NCBI GenBank assembly: GCA_020634815.1
Contig: JACKBA010000013.1
Coordinates: forward strand, 83,310 to 147,309
Origin: Caldilineaceae bacterium
Lineage (GTDB): Bacteria; Chloroflexota; Anaerolineae; Caldilineales; Caldilineaceae
Direction of reading: 5' to 3'
Length of the DNA: 64,000 bases
Shown here: one piece after another, positions 8,384 to 17,541 of the stretch
How the letters are laid out: each line of letters opens with the position of its first letter
Position numbering within the stretch: the first letter of the stretch is position 1
Position numbers and translations under genes: made by a program
Notes under the pieces: generated by a model
What the model saw: only the letters and a program-made list of their open reading frames with translations
What the model was told of the DNA's origin: nothing
Database searches by the model: none

Positions 8384-9523
8384 TTATGCGAGCGCGACGG
8401 TGGCCTCGACGCGCGTGCCCTGGTCCGGCGCGCTGGCGAGGGTGAGCGTGCCGCCGAGCAGCTTGAGCCGTTCGTTCATGCCCGTCAGCCCGAAGCGCTG
8501 CGGCGGGACGTGGTCGGGGTCGAAGCCGCGGCCGGCGTCCTCCACGGCGAGGGTAACGCGGGCGGGGGTGACGGTGAGCGTCATCTGCGCCGCGTTCGTC
8601 GCCGCGTGCTGGACGATGTTGCGGATCGCCTCCTGTGCCACGCGGAAGAGCCCGCTCTCCACCGCGGCGGGCAGCGGGCGGCTGGCGCCGATGGCCGAGA
8701 AGCCGACGGCCACACCCTGGCGCGCTGTCGTCTCGCTTGCCAGCACGGCCAGCGCCGCGGCCAGCGTGCGCCCCTCCAGCGGCGCCGCGCGCAGGTCGAG
8801 CACCGAGCGCCGCGCCTCGTCGAGGTTGGCGCGCGCCAGGGCCAACGCCTGCTGCACCGCCTTGTGGATGCGCGCGGCGTCGCCTTCCGCTTCGAGCAGG
8901 GCGTCGGCCGTCTCCAATTGCAGGGCAATGGCGGAGAATCCCTGCGCCAGCGTGTCGTGAATCTCGCGCGCCAGGCGGTTGCGCTCGCGTTCGGCGCCCA
9001 GCTCGGCGCTGCGTTCGTAGAGGCGGGCGCGCTCGATGGCAATGCCCAGCATGTCGCCCATGGTGTAGAGCAGGCTCAAATCCTCCGGCGCCAGTTCGCA
9101 CCAGTCGGCCGCGGCCACGTTGAGGATGCCGATCTGCTTGCCGTGGGCGTGGAGCGGGACGCTGGCATGAAAGCGCAGACCGTCGGTGCCGGTCATGTAA
9201 TTCTTCAGGCGCGAGCAGGTGATGAAGTCGATGTTGGCGGCCTCGGCCAGCGTGCCCTCGAAGTATTGCTCCACGCAGTAGCACCAGCCCTCCATGCGCT
9301 CCGGTTTCTCGGCCAGCGCCGGCGGCAGATTCTGCGCCGCGGCCAGGTAGTGCTCGCCGTTCTCTTCGTTGAGCAGCCAGATCCAGCCGGCATGGAGGTC
9401 GAGCAGTTCGGCGGCCTTGGCCAGCGCAGCATGCAGCGCCGCGTCCAGGTCGACGCTGCGGTTGAGCGCCTGGGCGACGGCGTTGAGGATGGTCAGTTCG
9501 CGCGTGCCGCGTTCGGGTTGCAT
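8384..9523 (-). CDS. GAF-domain sensor histidine kinase (NarL/DesK-type, HisKA_3)
   Basis: 379 aa from ATG 9523 (MQPERGTRE). An earlier in-frame start at 9565 would lie inside a 22-bp inverted repeat and is less likely. Residues about 20-165 are a GAF sensor domain (GWIWLLNEENGEHYLAAA). The dimerisation/phosphoacceptor helix has AREIHDTLAQG with His189. A HATPase domain follows, with an N-box-like RVAQEAIRNIVQHA, a G1 box DAGRGFDPD and GLTGMNERLKLLGG. There are no transmembrane segments, so sensing is probably cytoplasmic. No response regulator is adjacent; the partner must lie elsewhere. The gene is divergent from the nucleoside transporter operon. Confidence 0.9.
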   Translation of the reverse strand: MQPERGTRELTILNAVAQALNRSVDLDAALHAALAKAAELLDLHAGWIWLLNEENGEHYLAAAQNLPPALAEKPERMEGWCYCVEQYFEGTLAEAANIDFITCSRLKNYMTGTDGLRFHASVPLHAHGKQIGILNVAAADWCELAPEDLSLLYTMGDMLGIAIERARLYERSAELGAERERNRLAREIHDTLAQGFSAIALQLETADALLEAEGDAARIHKAVQQALALARANLDEARRSVLDLRAAPLEGRTLAAALAVLASETTARQGVAVGFSAIGASRPLPAAVESGLFRVAQEAIRNIVQHAATNAAQMTLTVTPARVTLAVEDAGRGFDPDHVPPQRFGLTGMNERLKLLGGTLTLASAPDQGTRVEATVALA

Positions 9524-9549
9524 GGAGTCAATCGTCCGTTTGGTTGGCG

Positions 9550-9620
9550 GCCGCGTGCGTCGCACTGGTCAGCAACTGATACCATACGAGCGATCGTTTG
9601 ACCAGTGCGACGCACGCGGC
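9550..9620. repeat. Perfect 22-bp inverted repeat in the divergent promoter region
   Basis: The arms 9550-9571 and 9599-9620 are exactly complementary (GCCGCGTGCGTCGCACTGGT plus CA) around a 27-nt spacer. The element sits just upstream of the histidine kinase start, between it and the divergent transporter operon. It could be an operator, a cruciform or a mobile palindrome. Confidence 0.8.
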
Positions 9621-9693
9621 AACAGACCCGCAAATCTTCTCGCCTTGCATGGTGCCGGAAATATTGAGCCTTATCCTTGTACACAATGCTCAA

Positions 9694-9722
9694 TTGACGC
9701 AATGTGCCCCCTCTGTTATGCT
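9694..9722 (+). promoter_or_regulatory. Sigma-70-like promoter for the nucleoside ABC operon
   Basis: TTGACG, a 17-bp spacer, then TATGCT on the plus strand. Transcription would begin near 9730, leaving a leader of about 105 nt before the permease ATG at 9836. Confidence 0.55.
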
Positions 9723-9835
9723 ACGACGAGTATACAACACAGTGCAATCCCTCTGGATTCCGGCCCTATGTCGCGTAAGGGGTGCATCTCTGCAATCCTG
9801 ACCAGCCGGATCCACCATAGACCAAAGTCGTCCAC

Positions 9836-10999
9836 ATGCAACGATTTTTCCGGTCGCCACGTTTTCTCGAGATCGCGCTGCCCATTGCGGCAGTCCTGAT
9901 TGCGTTCGCTATCGGCGGCGTGCTGCTTGCGGCGCTCGGCGCCAATCCCTTCGAAGCGTACTGGGTGCTGCTGAGCGGTGCGTTCGGCAGCGTCAACGGG
10001 CTCACCGCCACGCTGACGAAGATGACGCCGCTGCTGCTGGTGGCGCTGGGCATCTGCATCTCCTTCCGCGGCGGCGTGATCAACATCGGCGGCGAAGGGC
10101 AGATCATCATCGGCGCGCTGGCGTCGACGGCGCTGGCACTCTGGCTGCGCGACTTGCCGGGCTGGCTGCTGCTGCCGCTGACGCTGCTCGCCGGCGCAGT
10201 GGGCGGCGCCGTGTGGGGCGGTATCGCCGGCGTGCTCAAGGCGCGGCTCAACGTCAACGAGATCCTCAGCACGGTCATGCTCAACGCCATCGCCGTGCAG
10301 TTGATGAACTTCCTGCTGCGCGGTCCCATGCTCGACCCCGACCAGATTGCGGCGGGCACCAACATCGCGCAGAGTGAGGCGCTGCCGCGCAGCGTGTGGC
10401 TGCTGCGCCTGGCCCCGCCCACGCTGCTCCACGCCGGCGTGATCCTGGCGCTGGTGCTGGCGGTGCTCGTCTATATTTTGCTGTGGCGCACGACCATCGG
10501 TTACCGCATCCGCACGGTGGGTCTCAACCCGTCGGCGGCGCGCTACGCCGGCATGCCGGTCCCCTTCTACATCGCACTCTCGCTTACGCTGGCCGGCGCC
10601 TTTGCCGGGCTGGCCGGTGCGGTGGAGGTGACGGGCGTCCAGCACCGCATGTTGGAAGGTCTCTCGGGCGGCTACGGCTTTAGCGGCATCGTGGCGGCGC
10701 TCTTTGGCAAGCTGCACCCGCTGGGCGCCATCCCGGCCTCCTTCCTCTTTGGCGGGTTGCTGGTGGGCGCCAACAAGATGCAGCTCACCGTGCAGGTGCC
10801 CAGCGCGCTGATCACGGCGATCAACGGGCTGGTCGTCATGTTCGTGGTGGCGAGCGAGGTCTACGTGCGGCGGGCGCGGCGGCGGGCCGGGCGCGAGGCG
10901 GCCGAGGCCTCGCTGGTGAGCGACACGGATCGGGCATCGGCCGAGGTCACGGCAGGCGAGCCGCAGACCGATAGCGCAACTCCTGGATTGAAGCTATGA
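9836..10999 (+). CDS. ABC transporter permease, BMP/nucleoside uptake family (YufP-like)
   Basis: 387 aa integral membrane protein with about eight to ten hydrophobic segments and the family signature region (GGVINIGGEGQIIIGALAS, then LKARLNVNEILSTVMLNAIA). It is the first permease subunit of a CUT2-like importer that works with a BMP lipoprotein and a double-domain ATPase. Its last codons overlap the next start (ATGA at 10996-10999), indicating translational coupling. A charged, Ala/Glu-rich tail of about 40 residues follows the last membrane segment. This is the only intact gene of the operon; the substrate is probably nucleosides, judging from the family and the deaminase downstream. Confidence 0.88.
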   Translation: MQRFFRSPRFLEIALPIAAVLIAFAIGGVLLAALGANPFEAYWVLLSGAFGSVNGLTATLTKMTPLLLVALGICISFRGGVINIGGEGQIIIGALASTALALWLRDLPGWLLLPLTLLAGAVGGAVWGGIAGVLKARLNVNEILSTVMLNAIAVQLMNFLLRGPMLDPDQIAAGTNIAQSEALPRSVWLLRLAPPTLLHAGVILALVLAVLVYILLWRTTIGYRIRTVGLNPSAARYAGMPVPFYIALSLTLAGAFAGLAGAVEVTGVQHRMLEGLSGGYGFSGIVAALFGKLHPLGAIPASFLFGGLLVGANKMQLTVQVPSALITAINGLVVMFVVASEVYVRRARRRAGREAAEASLVSDTDRASAEVTAGEPQTDSATPGLKL

Positions 11000-11904
11000 A
11001 CGAGTTCCCTGACCACCGCCACCCTTATCGGCATCGCACAGCGGCGGCGTGCGCCTGGCGACCCCTACCTCTTTTGCAGGGCTACGGGCGAGATGTCGCC
11101 CGGCCAGCGGTCGGGCGTCACCTGGGCGTCGAGGGCGTCATGCCCGCGGGCGCGCTTTGCGGCGTACTACGGCGGTCTTCTGGGCGGCGACCCGTGGTTG
11201 GGCGTGCGCTGGCTGCGCTACGTCGGCGCGCCTAAGGGTTGCTCATGGCGCTTATCAGCGTGACCAGATGCAGGCGGAGCAGGCATCAGCGGTATCGGGC
11301 TGACGCTCGGTTTCGCTGGGCTGAGCAGCCTGCTGCTCAAGGTGCCCGTCGGTCGCCCATCAGCATCGAAGGGTTCCCGGTCCCGCGTATTCCCGTGCTG
11401 GAGCGATATCCCCTCGTCGGCCCCATCCCGTTTGACCATGACGTGCTGGTCTATCTCGCCTATTTGATGGTGCTGGTCAGCATCTTTTTGCTCAACCGGA
11501 CGACGTGGGCTGGAAGATTCGTCGGTCGATCAGAATCCCGAGGCATTGATCTGCTGGGCGTGCGCCAATGCGGTGCGCTATGGCACGGTGATTCGGCAGC
11601 AAGTTGGCCGGGCTGGCTTGAGCCCGCTGAGCATCGGGCTGCTCAACATCTTCCAGTGGAAAACATGACCAACGGCATCGGTCATTGCGGTGGCGCTGGT
11701 CTATTTTTGGCGGTGGCGGCCCGCTGGGCGGCTACGGTGCGCTGCCTTCTCAGCACGGCAGCGCCTGTTTGATGCAGGTGTTGGGCGCTCTATTCCGTCC
11801 GGACCTGTGGTGATGCTGCCCTACGTGCTGACCATCGTCAGCTGGGCCGGGCGCCGCGATTCGCTGCCCGCAGTGCCGACCGCCGTACGAGCGCGGGGAG
11901 TAAT
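10996..11904 (+). pseudogene. Second ABC permease (YufQ-like), frame broken many times
   Basis: It begins MNEF at an ATGA overlap with the first permease. By switching frames one can follow the family sequence: TATLIGIA near the start, ATPYLFAG, AAYYGGLLGG, LMALISVT, ERYPLVGPI, LLNRTTW, NIFQ/ENMTNGIG, YFWRWRP, VVMLPYVLT, and a terminal PYERGE before TAA at 11902-11904. Frame changes occur every few tens of bases and include both insertions and deletions. The overall length and order match an intact permease of about 305 aa. Either the gene is decayed or the sequence here is error-rich. Confidence 0.75.
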
Positions 11905-12060
11905 GGTTTCACACCAGCCAGAGGGCGCAGGCGAGTAGCGCAGAGGGAAAGAAGGCGACACTCTGTGATTCTCGGCGGGTCTCTGTGGTTCAGAACGGTT
12001 TCGACTTCTGTTGAGATTGGGTACCATTTTCTGGTTTTACTTGGGGGAGAACAAGAAGCT

Positions 12061-13112
12061 ATGCGTAAGATTTCGTGGGGTTTGTTGTTTGTGCTGATTG
12101 CCGCGCTGGAAAGTTGGTAGCGTGCGCCGTTTCCGTTGCGGCGCTGGCGGGTGGTGTGGCGAGGCGGCGACGGAAGCGCTGGCTGAAGGTGGCGTGCGAG
12201 GCGGCTGCGGCAGGCGAACTGGTGCGCGTGGCGCTGCTCCCGCCCAGCACCATCAACGACATCGCCTGGAGCCAGTCCATTCACCAGCCTGAAGGAACTC
12301 CAGGCGGAGATGGGCGAGAGGAAAAACATGGAGATCGCTCTACGCGAGAACATGTTCAACGTGCCGGATGCCGCGGCTGCCATCCGCGACTATGCGTCGA
12401 ACGGCTACTAACCTGGTCATCGCCCACGGCGCGCAGTACGGCGACCTGCCCGCGGAGATCGCTGGACTTCCCCCGAGGTGAGTTTTGCCTGGGGCACGAC
12501 GACACGCACGGCGCTGAGGATGCATCACCAACATCTCGCCTACGAGCCGCGCACAGGCCATTATGTGACCGGCGTGTTGGCGGCCAAGCTGACCACCGCC
12601 AAGATGACGGCTTGGTCGGCCCGGTCGATGCCGGCGATGCCAAGCCGTATGTGGACGGCTTCCTGGCCGGCGCTTCAAGGCGACTGACCCTGACGTGCAG
12701 GCTGAACGCGTTTCCTTCACCGGCCTTTGGCGACACGGCGCTGGCGGCTGAAGCGGCACAACACGCATACCGCCGCCGACGTGCTGACCGGTTCTTCGCA
12801 GCAGGTGGTAGGCGCGCGACGGCGGCTGGCGAATGGCGTCCCGTGGATCGTATGTACAGGCCGACCCAGAGCACGCCGTTTGACGGTCATGGCCAGCGCC
12901 ATCTACGACTGGAAGCTAACTGCTCAAGTACAACCTTGGCCAAGCGTGAGGCCGGCACCATGGGCGGCGAAGTGCTGCAACTGACCTACGCCAACGGCGG
13001 CATCCGCATCGCTCTATAGCGACGCGCCGTCGGTCGAGGCGGTGGAAGCAGCCAAGGCTGCTGAGGCAGGGCTGGCAGATGGGTCGATCATGATTGTGTC
13101 GAGCTGCGGTAG
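12061..13112 (+). pseudogene. BMP-family substrate-binding lipoprotein, frame broken many times
   Basis: It starts MRKISWGLLFVLIAAL, a lipoprotein signal. After a frame change a lipobox-like LVACA follows. Further pieces match the BMP family across three frames: INDIAWSQSI, ENMFNVPDAAAAIRDYASNG, EVSFAWGTTTRTA, YVTGVLAAKLT, GLVGPVDAGDAK, VLTGSSQQVVGA, VMASAIYDWK, LQLTYANGGIRIA and GLADGSIMI. It would capture nucleosides outside the membrane for the permease pair. Total length fits about 350 aa. Interruptions are single-base indels, as in the neighbouring genes. Confidence 0.75.
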
Positions 13113-13226
13113 GAAAGAGAGAGATAGAGATTGAGATTAGAGACCGAGATTAGAAAAGTGACGCACCCGACGGTCGCTCTTCAACTTCTAATCTCCAACT
13201 TCATAACTTCCAATCTCCAGTCTCCT
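13108..13226. repeat. Low-complexity dyad of the gagattgagattagagac type (family F)
   Basis: Purine-rich words (GAGATTGAGATTAGAGACC) are followed by their approximate complement (CTTCTAATCTCCAACTTC, CCAATCTCCAGTCTCC), so the stretch can form an imperfect stem. Similar elements are at 20120-20195 and 58139-58190. Confidence 0.6.
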
Positions 13227-13234
13227 GACTTACT

Positions 13235-13692
13235 ATGAACGACTACCCGACCCGCACTCCGCACTGCCATTGCCGTGGCGTTGCGGAGAACGGGAATCAT
13301 CCGGCGTTGCTGGTCGATGAGACGGGCGCGGTGCTGCTGGAGGCGAGAACACCGTCAACACCGAACGCGATTAATGGGCCACGCTGAGACGAACCTGGTA
13401 CGCCTGGCGTCGCAGCGCTTCGACTGGCGCGAAAGGAGCGCTGCACGCTCTACACGAGCACCGAGCCGCGCGATGTGCTCCGCGCGATCCACTGGAGCGG
13501 CATCGGCCGCGCCGTCTATGCGCTGGGCGAAGCAGGGCTTCGGCGCTATGACGAGCGACGGCACCAATCCCGACAACGAGACCATGGCGCTGCCGTGTCG
13601 CGAGAGGCGGCTCGGTGCTGCGTGCGTCCGGTCGAGGTCGTCGGCCCGTCATCGAGGACGAGGCGCGTGGTCCACGAAGGTTCTGGCGGTAG
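13235..13692 (+). pseudogene. Cytidine/guanine-deaminase-family nucleoside deaminase, frame broken
   Basis: It starts MNDYPTRT. The zinc-site elements of the CDA superfamily are present but in different frames: GHAETN (His and catalytic Glu, near 13380), then TSTEP followed by CA.CS (the PCxxC cysteines, near 13465-13480), then AIHWSG, YALGEAG, SDGTNPDNETMALPCRE, VEVVGP and VVHEG. It probably deaminates purine bases or nucleosides. Its position between the binding lipoprotein and the ATPase points to purine salvage. Like its neighbours it carries several single-base indels. Confidence 0.7.
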
Positions 13693-13737
13693 CCTACCGT
13701 CCCTCTTGTCGTGGCACTATTTTCGCGGCGATACGCT

Positions 13738-13850
13738 TTTGAACCACAGAGAGAAAGCACAGAGAGGCGCAGAGAGGTTATAACCGCACCGGGAACAGGA
13801 AGCCTTTCTTCCCTCTGTGATTCTCTTCAGCTCTCTGTGGTAAATCTTTG
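13738..13850. repeat. Dispersed CACAGAG/CTCTGTG inverted repeat (family E)
   Basis: AACCACAGAGAGAAAGCACA begins the left arm; CCCTCTGTGATTCTC and GCTCTCTGTGGT form the right arm. This intergenic repeat resembles those near 11933, 17500, 56950 and 58805. Confidence 0.6.
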
Positions 13851-13879
13851 AACGCTAAGGCAAACTGACACCTGAAGGC

Positions 13880-15420
13880 ATGAGCCATGGCTGACCTGGG
13901 CGTGACTGGCAACTGAAGATTTCGTCGCTGGATGATCGACATCACCAAGCGCTTTCCCGGCGTGCTGGCGAACGTGATCGCGTGACCTTCGACGTCAAGG
14001 GCGGCGAGATCCAGCCCCGCTGGGCGAGAACGGCGCGGGCAAGAGTACGCTCATGCGCCGTTTCTACGGCCTCACCATCCTGATTCCGCAGATTCGTACT
14101 AACGGCCAGGTGACTATCCAGTCGCCCACTGACGCCACCATCGCGGCATCGGCAGATGATCCACCAGCACTTCATGCCTGTCGGCTGAACCCACCGTCAC
14201 CGAGAATGTGGCGTTGGGCATGGCGTCGAGCCGCGGGCCGGTGCGCTCGATCTCGACAAGGTGGAGGCGCGCATCCGCGAGCTTTCCAAGGCCTATTACG
14301 GCTTTGGGTGGTCGACCCCTAAGGCGCCGGTGTGGACGCTGGTCGTGGGCGAGCGCCAGCGCGTGAGATCATCAAGGCGTTTCACTGTGGTGCGGCGCTG
14401 CTCATCCCTCGACGAGCCGACCGCCGTGCTCACGCCGCAGAGGCCGACGACCTCTTCTGTCAGCCGCTCAACCAGATGAAGCGCGACGGCCACGCGCCGA
14501 TCTTTATCAGCCACAAGCTGCGCGAGGTGGTGGCGCCAGCGACCGCATCAAAGCGTGCTGCGCGGCGCTGGCTGGTCGACAATTGCGCCCAACCAGGCGT
14601 GACGCGGGTATGCTGGCGCATGATGGTCGGCCGCAGGGGTGATATCCTGGAACGAGCGCACAAGCCACTCGGAATCCGGCGCGGTGCGTCTTGCCCTGCA
14701 CGGTGTGAGGCGCTTCAGCGTCACGGGACAGCCGAGCTGCGCGAGGTGACGCTGGAGATTCGCAGCGCGAGATCCTGGCGTGGCGGGCGTTTCTGGGCAA
14801 CGGGCAGCGGTTTCGGCGGAGGTGGTGGCGGGGCGCCCGCTGACGGGTGGCAGGGTCGTTTCGACGGCGGCGACGCTGGTATCGCGGTCGCGCCGGGAAG
14901 CGCACCGACGCTGGCTGGCCTTACATCCCCGAAGGCGCATGCACGACGGCATTGTGTGGAGCTCGTGGCCGAAACCTGCGTTGCAGGATTTCATGACCAA
15001 TTCGCCGGCTGTGCTGAGGTGAGATTTTCAACTTTGCGGCCATTGCCCAGCGGTTGCGACCTGAAAGTGCGCGACTTCAGCATCCGCATCGCCTTCCATC
15101 GACACCTCGACGCAGCCTGTCGGGCGGCAACATCTGTGAAGCTGATCCTGGCGCGAACTCACGCGAATAATCTCAAGGTGCTGGTGGCGGCGCAGCTCGA
15201 CGCGGCGTGACATCGGCGCCACTGAGCATTCACCAGCGCCTGCTGGACCAGCGCACGCACGGCACCGCCACGCTGCTCATCTCCGAGGACCTGGATGAGA
15301 TCCTGGTTCTAGCCGACCTACCGCATCGCCGTCATCTACTTAGCGGGCGCATCATGGACATCGTCCCACGAGCAGGCGACGGTGAAAAGTTGTGGGCCTG
15401 TTGATTATGGGCGTAAATAG
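13880..15420 (+). pseudogene. Nucleoside ABC transporter double ATPase, frame broken many times
   Basis: The first nucleotide-binding domain is recognisable from MIDITKRFPGVLAN, GENGAGKSTLM (Walker A, 14031-14060), HQHFMPV, RIRELSKAY, LDEPTAVLTPQ (Walker B, 14409-14441) and FISHKLREV. The second, degenerate domain follows with VRDFSIRIA, SLSGGN, LKVLVAAQ, HQRLLDQRTHGTATLLISED, LDEILVLAD and IMDIV, ending near LLIMGVN. The size fits the usual 500-510 aa of this family. Single-base insertions and deletions occur throughout, including near invariant motifs whose residues are otherwise kept. That pattern suggests sequence error as readily as gene decay. Confidence 0.78.
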
Positions 15421-15432
15421 CTGCGCCTGGAG

Positions 15433-15535
15433 AAAACCTCACCACAAACGCAAAGGGCATTAAAGAGGCACGAAGCTTCTTCTGCAGAGAAGCTTGAGTT
15501 CTTCTCTTTGTGCCCCTTTGCGTTCTTACAGCCCA
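15433..15535. repeat. Dispersed CACAAAG/CTTTGTG repeat (family D)
   Basis: CCACAAACGCAAAGGGCATT, GGCACGAAGCTTC, then CTCTTTGTGCCCCTTTGCG: an imperfect inverted repeat in the gap between the nucleoside operon and the hydrolase gene. Confidence 0.6.
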
Positions 15536-15649
15536 CCAGCGAAGTCGAAATTTCAATGCCGACTACCCGTTTCGGCCACGCAAATTGCGACTTCCTTTTG
15601 CCCAAAAGGGGAGAGACCTCACCCTACACACTTTGTGGCGGTCCTGATT

Positions 15650-16560
15650 CTACTCCGTCAACATGCGGAGGATCACCGGGTAGGTCAGGTCGACCTGCTG
15701 GAAGGTCTGCTGGGGTCGATCATGTCGTGCCACACCTTCTGGCTCGACGGGAACGTGTAGCGCTCGATGGTGACGCCGTGGCTTTCCCAGTTGTCGAGGA
15801 TGTCGTAGGTGACGGCGTTCTTGACGGCAGTATCAAAATCGCTGGTGATTGCCTTGATTTGTTTGGCGCGCGCCGGCATGTTGGCGCTCGTGTCGTATAC
15901 CAGTTGGCCCAGCCGGAAGATCTCGGCCAGGCCGTGCGTGCTGAAGCGCGGATAGGCGTAGGGCGGGCCGACGATCTTCTCCTTGACGCGCGGATCCCAC
16001 CAGATGTTCATGTTGCCAATGCGTGGCGCTACATTGCGAAAGACACTGCTTACCCACATGGGTACGAAGGGCAGCCCGGCTGACGGCGCAATGCCCAGCG
16101 CCAGGTCGACATCGGAGCGGTACTGCGCTGCCCACGATGTCATGACGCCGCCGCACGAAATGCCGCAGACGGTCACGTGTTCGCCCAAGCCCTGCGCGAT
16201 GTCCACACTTTCCTGGATCGTGGCCGCCAGGTCGCCGGCCGTCAGCTTTGCCTGCTCTGGGGTCAGCGGGTCGTTGAGGCCGTGATAGGGAATGCGCGGC
16301 ACCAGGACGTTGTAGCCGCGCTTGACCAGTTCCTCGCTCAGGAGATCGTACTGCGGCGGCGCGTTGGTGTACCCGTGATAAAAGACGATGGCGCGCTCCG
16401 CCTTTTTGCCCTGCGAGCGGAAGCGCGTGCCGCTGTCGGGGCGCACGTTGCCGTCGTCCTTGGCCTGCAAGGCACGGACGCGCGCCTCGGCTTCTTCAAA
16501 CGAGCGCGCCGGCTGCGCCGGGAAGAATTCCGGCCCCAAGCCGGTTGTCTTTGTGGTCAT
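15650..16560 (-). CDS. Alpha/beta hydrolase (lysophospholipase-like), one frameshift near the C-terminus
   Basis: Start chosen at ATG 16560 (MTTKTTGLGPEF). It has an alpha/beta-hydrolase oxyanion region (IVFYHGYTNAP) and a nucleophile elbow CGISCGGVM with the catalytic Ser. The late motif KVWHDMID probably contains the catalytic His. As read, the frame runs on to 15685 with an unrelated tail PSRPSSRST. Restoring one base in the C run near 15716 gives DP.QTFQQVDLTYPVILRML and a stop at 15650-15652, a total of 303 aa. This is a single-base deletion in a homopolymer at the edge of the error-rich segment. The likely activity is an esterase or carboxylesterase; the substrate is unknown. Confidence 0.78.
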
Positions 16561-16662
16561 GTCGCTTTTCTCAAGATTGGTATGGACAATGGCGGATAAT
16601 CGTAGGGCGCAGTCTAGCACTGCTTGGCCTTGCTGTCTATCCGGTCAGAAGTGATCGCGCCG

Positions 16663-17472
16663 TCAGCAGCCGCTTTCCCAGCCGGCGAGGAGCGCGGCCG
16701 GCACCGCGGCGGTCATGTCGCCGGAAATCGGCGTGATGGAGACGACGCCATCCAGGATCACGGCGCGCACGTCGCTGTCGGCTTCGAGTTCATCCGGGTC
16801 GGCGCGCAGTTCGAAGCCCATTGGTCTGGCATCGTTGTCGTCTGTGCGCTGCGGCGGAATGGGAATGAAGTAGCGCCGCCGGCTCTGGCGCGTCCAGCGG
16901 CAGGCGGTCTCCGGCGTGGCGCGCTCGGGCACGTCGATCTTGAGCAGGTCGGCGCCGGCGGGCAGGCCATGCGCCAGCACCTGCGCCGCGAGCTTGCGCA
17001 GGAAATGAGCCGCCACGCCAAAATCCAGCTCGGCACGGTGGTTGAGGAAATGCTCGGGGGCGGTCTGGCGCGAGATGGCGATCGCCGGGATGCCGAAGGA
17101 GGCTCCTTCCAGCGCCGCGCCCAGCGTGCCGGAGACGGCCAGCCCCTCGCCCACGTTCTCGCCATAGTTGATGCCGGAGACGACCAGGTCGACCGGGCGC
17201 GGCGCCAACTCGAAGAGCGCGTGCTCGACCGCCTGCGCCGGTGACGCGTCGACGCCGTAGGCCGGAATGATGCGGTCGTGAACGTGAATCTCGACCCGCG
17301 TCAGCCGCCCCGTGCTGCTCACCGGCTTGGAGCGGCCGGCCGCGGTCTGCTGCGCAATCGGTGCGACCACCAGCAGATCACCCAGCGGCTCGCACGCCGC
17401 CACCGCGGCATGCAGCCCGAAGGAATGCACGCCATCGTCGTTTGTCAGTAGTATTAGCGGACGATCACTCAC
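16663..17472 (-). CDS. surE: 5'/3'-nucleotidase SurE
   Basis: 269 aa. The N-terminus ILLTNDDGVHSFGL carries the family metal-binding Asp-Asp pair. VVAPIAQQTAAGRS follows, then VDLVVSGINYGENVG (the Asn of the metal site) and SGTLGAALEGASFGIPAIAIS. It is a cytoplasmic metal-dependent nucleoside monophosphate phosphatase active on 5'- and 3'-nucleotides. The length is usual for the family. It lies downstream of the phosphonate-type transporter on the same strand, about 70 nt from phnE, with a short gcgtttctctgcgc repeat between. Confidence 0.93.
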   Translation of the reverse strand: MSDRPLILLTNDDGVHSFGLHAAVAACEPLGDLLVVAPIAQQTAAGRSKPVSSTGRLTRVEIHVHDRIIPAYGVDASPAQAVEHALFELAPRPVDLVVSGINYGENVGEGLAVSGTLGAALEGASFGIPAIAISRQTAPEHFLNHRAELDFGVAAHFLRKLAAQVLAHGLPAGADLLKIDVPERATPETACRWTRQSRRRYFIPIPPQRTDDNDARPMGFELRADPDELEADSDVRAVILDGVVSITPISGDMTAAVPAALLAGWESGC

Positions 17473-17541
17473 ACCGGCACCATGACTCCCCTGTCAATTC
17501 TTCCTCTGCGTTTCTCTGCGCTCTCGGCGGTGAAGATGAGC

